Below are positions 63,460 through 64,000 of a DNA stretch of 64,000 nucleotides, piece by piece; within the stretch, counting starts at the first letter, position 1; each line of letters begins with the position of its first letter. Below the pieces are notes generated by a model, which worked only from the letters and a program-made list of their open reading frames with translations, was not told where the DNA came from and did no database searches. A program made the position numbers and the translations under genes. The DNA is from Pseudoruegeria sp. HB172150 (lineage in GTDB: Bacteria; Pseudomonadota; Alphaproteobacteria; Rhodobacterales; Rhodobacteraceae). The stretch spans positions 1 to 64,000 of the forward strand of contig NZ_JAATNG010000002.1 of assembly GCF_013184805.1 (NCBI RefSeq). The letters run 5' to 3'.

Positions 63460-64000
63460 TCAAGCTTGGAATCTGACCTGTGGAACACCCCGGCAGCCCG
63501 TGCCAGTGACGGCAAAGAGGCTGCCCGCCTGCGGCTGGTTCGGGTCGTTTTCCAGTCCGGCGCCAATGGATGTGACGAAGAGGATGTCGAGGTTGGGCCC
63601 GCCGAACATCGGTTTGGTGGGCTTCTCGACGGGCATGTCGATTGTCATGTCGACGCGCCCGTCCGGCGTGATGCGGTAGAGCTGCCAGCCGGAGACGCCC
63701 GCCTGCCAATAGCAGCCATCGGCGTCGACTGTGCCGCCATCGGGCCGACCGGGAACCGCCCGCGTGTCGAAGAACACGCGCGGCTCCGACGGGGTGCCTG
63801 TGTCGGTGTCATAGTCACAGGCCCATATGGTGCGAACGGACGGGTTAGAGTCGGAGAAATACATCGTCCTGCCGTCCGGCGCGAAGGCGAGGCCGTTTGT
63901 CGTGAAGATTTCGTCCTTCCAGGGGGTTACCGTCAGGTCCGGGTCGAAGCGGTAAAACCGACCGCACCGTTCGGGGTCGCCGCCATCCTTCATCGTGCCG
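63460..64000 (-). CDS. SMP-30/gluconolactonase-like protein (partial)
   Basis: The gene runs off the right edge, so only the C-terminal 180 residues are seen. They have the six-bladed propeller pattern of the SMP-30/gluconolactonase family: TTNGLAFAPDGRTMYFSDS, then PDGGTVDADGCYWQAGVSG, with Asn and Asp that can hold the divalent metal. As the first gene of the sugar-acid operon it would open an aldonolactone to the free acid for the dehydratase. The N-terminus and start are outside the window. Confidence 0.82.
   Translation of the reverse strand, partial: GTMKDGGDPERCGRFYRFDPDLTVTPWKDEIFTTNGLAFAPDGRTMYFSDSNPSVRTIWACDYDTDTGTPSEPRVFFDTRAVPGRPDGGTVDADGCYWQAGVSGWQLYRITPDGRVDMTIDMPVEKPTKPMFGGPNLDILFVTSIGAGLENDPNQPQAGSLFAVTGTGCRGVPQVRFQA

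Overview
The window looks like chromosome from a GC-rich alphaproteobacterium, most likely Rhodobacterales (Roseobacter/Paracoccus-type). The clues are a GcrA cell-cycle regulator gene, a DUF1127 mini-protein, an FnrL-like box in front of a di-haem peroxidase gene, an ECF41 sigma factor module, and an intergenic element (CTTCTTCTGGC..AATATCC plus a GC hairpin) of a kind I associate with that order. No rRNA, tRNA, CRISPR array, prophage or insertion sequence was recognised.

Positions 1-20415 hold the tuf end and the S10-spc ribosomal protein supercluster, cut into separate blocks. Block 1 runs rpsJ to rplP and ends at a strong terminator. It is followed by a 2.2 kb insert (sulfotransferase, 2OG-Fe oxygenase, DoxX-like protein). 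Block 2 runs rpmC to rpmD and ends at a second strong terminator. A 6.2 kb insert follows (MarC, cytochrome c peroxidase, HxlR regulator, acyl-CoA dehydrogenase, Tat-exported intradiol dioxygenase, and two decayed genes). Block 3 is rplO-secY-adk. rpsM, rpsK, rpoA and rplQ, which normally follow, are not in the window.

Positions 20.4-42 kb are mixed housekeeping and accessory genes: rimO, a large winged-helix/TPR regulator divergent from a DUF1127 gene, AsmA, gcrA, a DMT exporter, argD-argF, a methyltransferase gene with an in-frame amber codon, gnd, hrpB, meaB, the ohr-ohrR peroxide module with its palindromic operator, and rpmB. A small copper module (PCuAC chaperone) follows.

Positions 43-51 kb look like a purine salvage/oxidation locus. 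It has an NMT1-type ABC transporter, an 8-oxoguanine-deaminase-like amidohydrolase, two isopenicillin-N-synthase-like oxygenases, an alpha/beta hydrolase and a divergent nucleobase deaminase. The transporter operon has a structured 5' region that could be a riboswitch. Next come a flavin monooxygenase and a complete ECF41 module with a matching promoter.

Positions 54-59.4 kb carry glpK, an FKBP isomerase, a methyltransferase, a MATE exporter and a glycosyltransferase-like protein. Positions 59.5-64 kb are a sugar-acid operon on the minus strand: lactonase (cut by the window end), enolase-superfamily dehydratase, hydrolase, uronate-dehydrogenase-like enzyme and 2-keto-3-deoxygalactonate kinase. 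Together they would convert a galactose-type sugar acid or lactone to the phosphorylated keto-deoxy intermediate.
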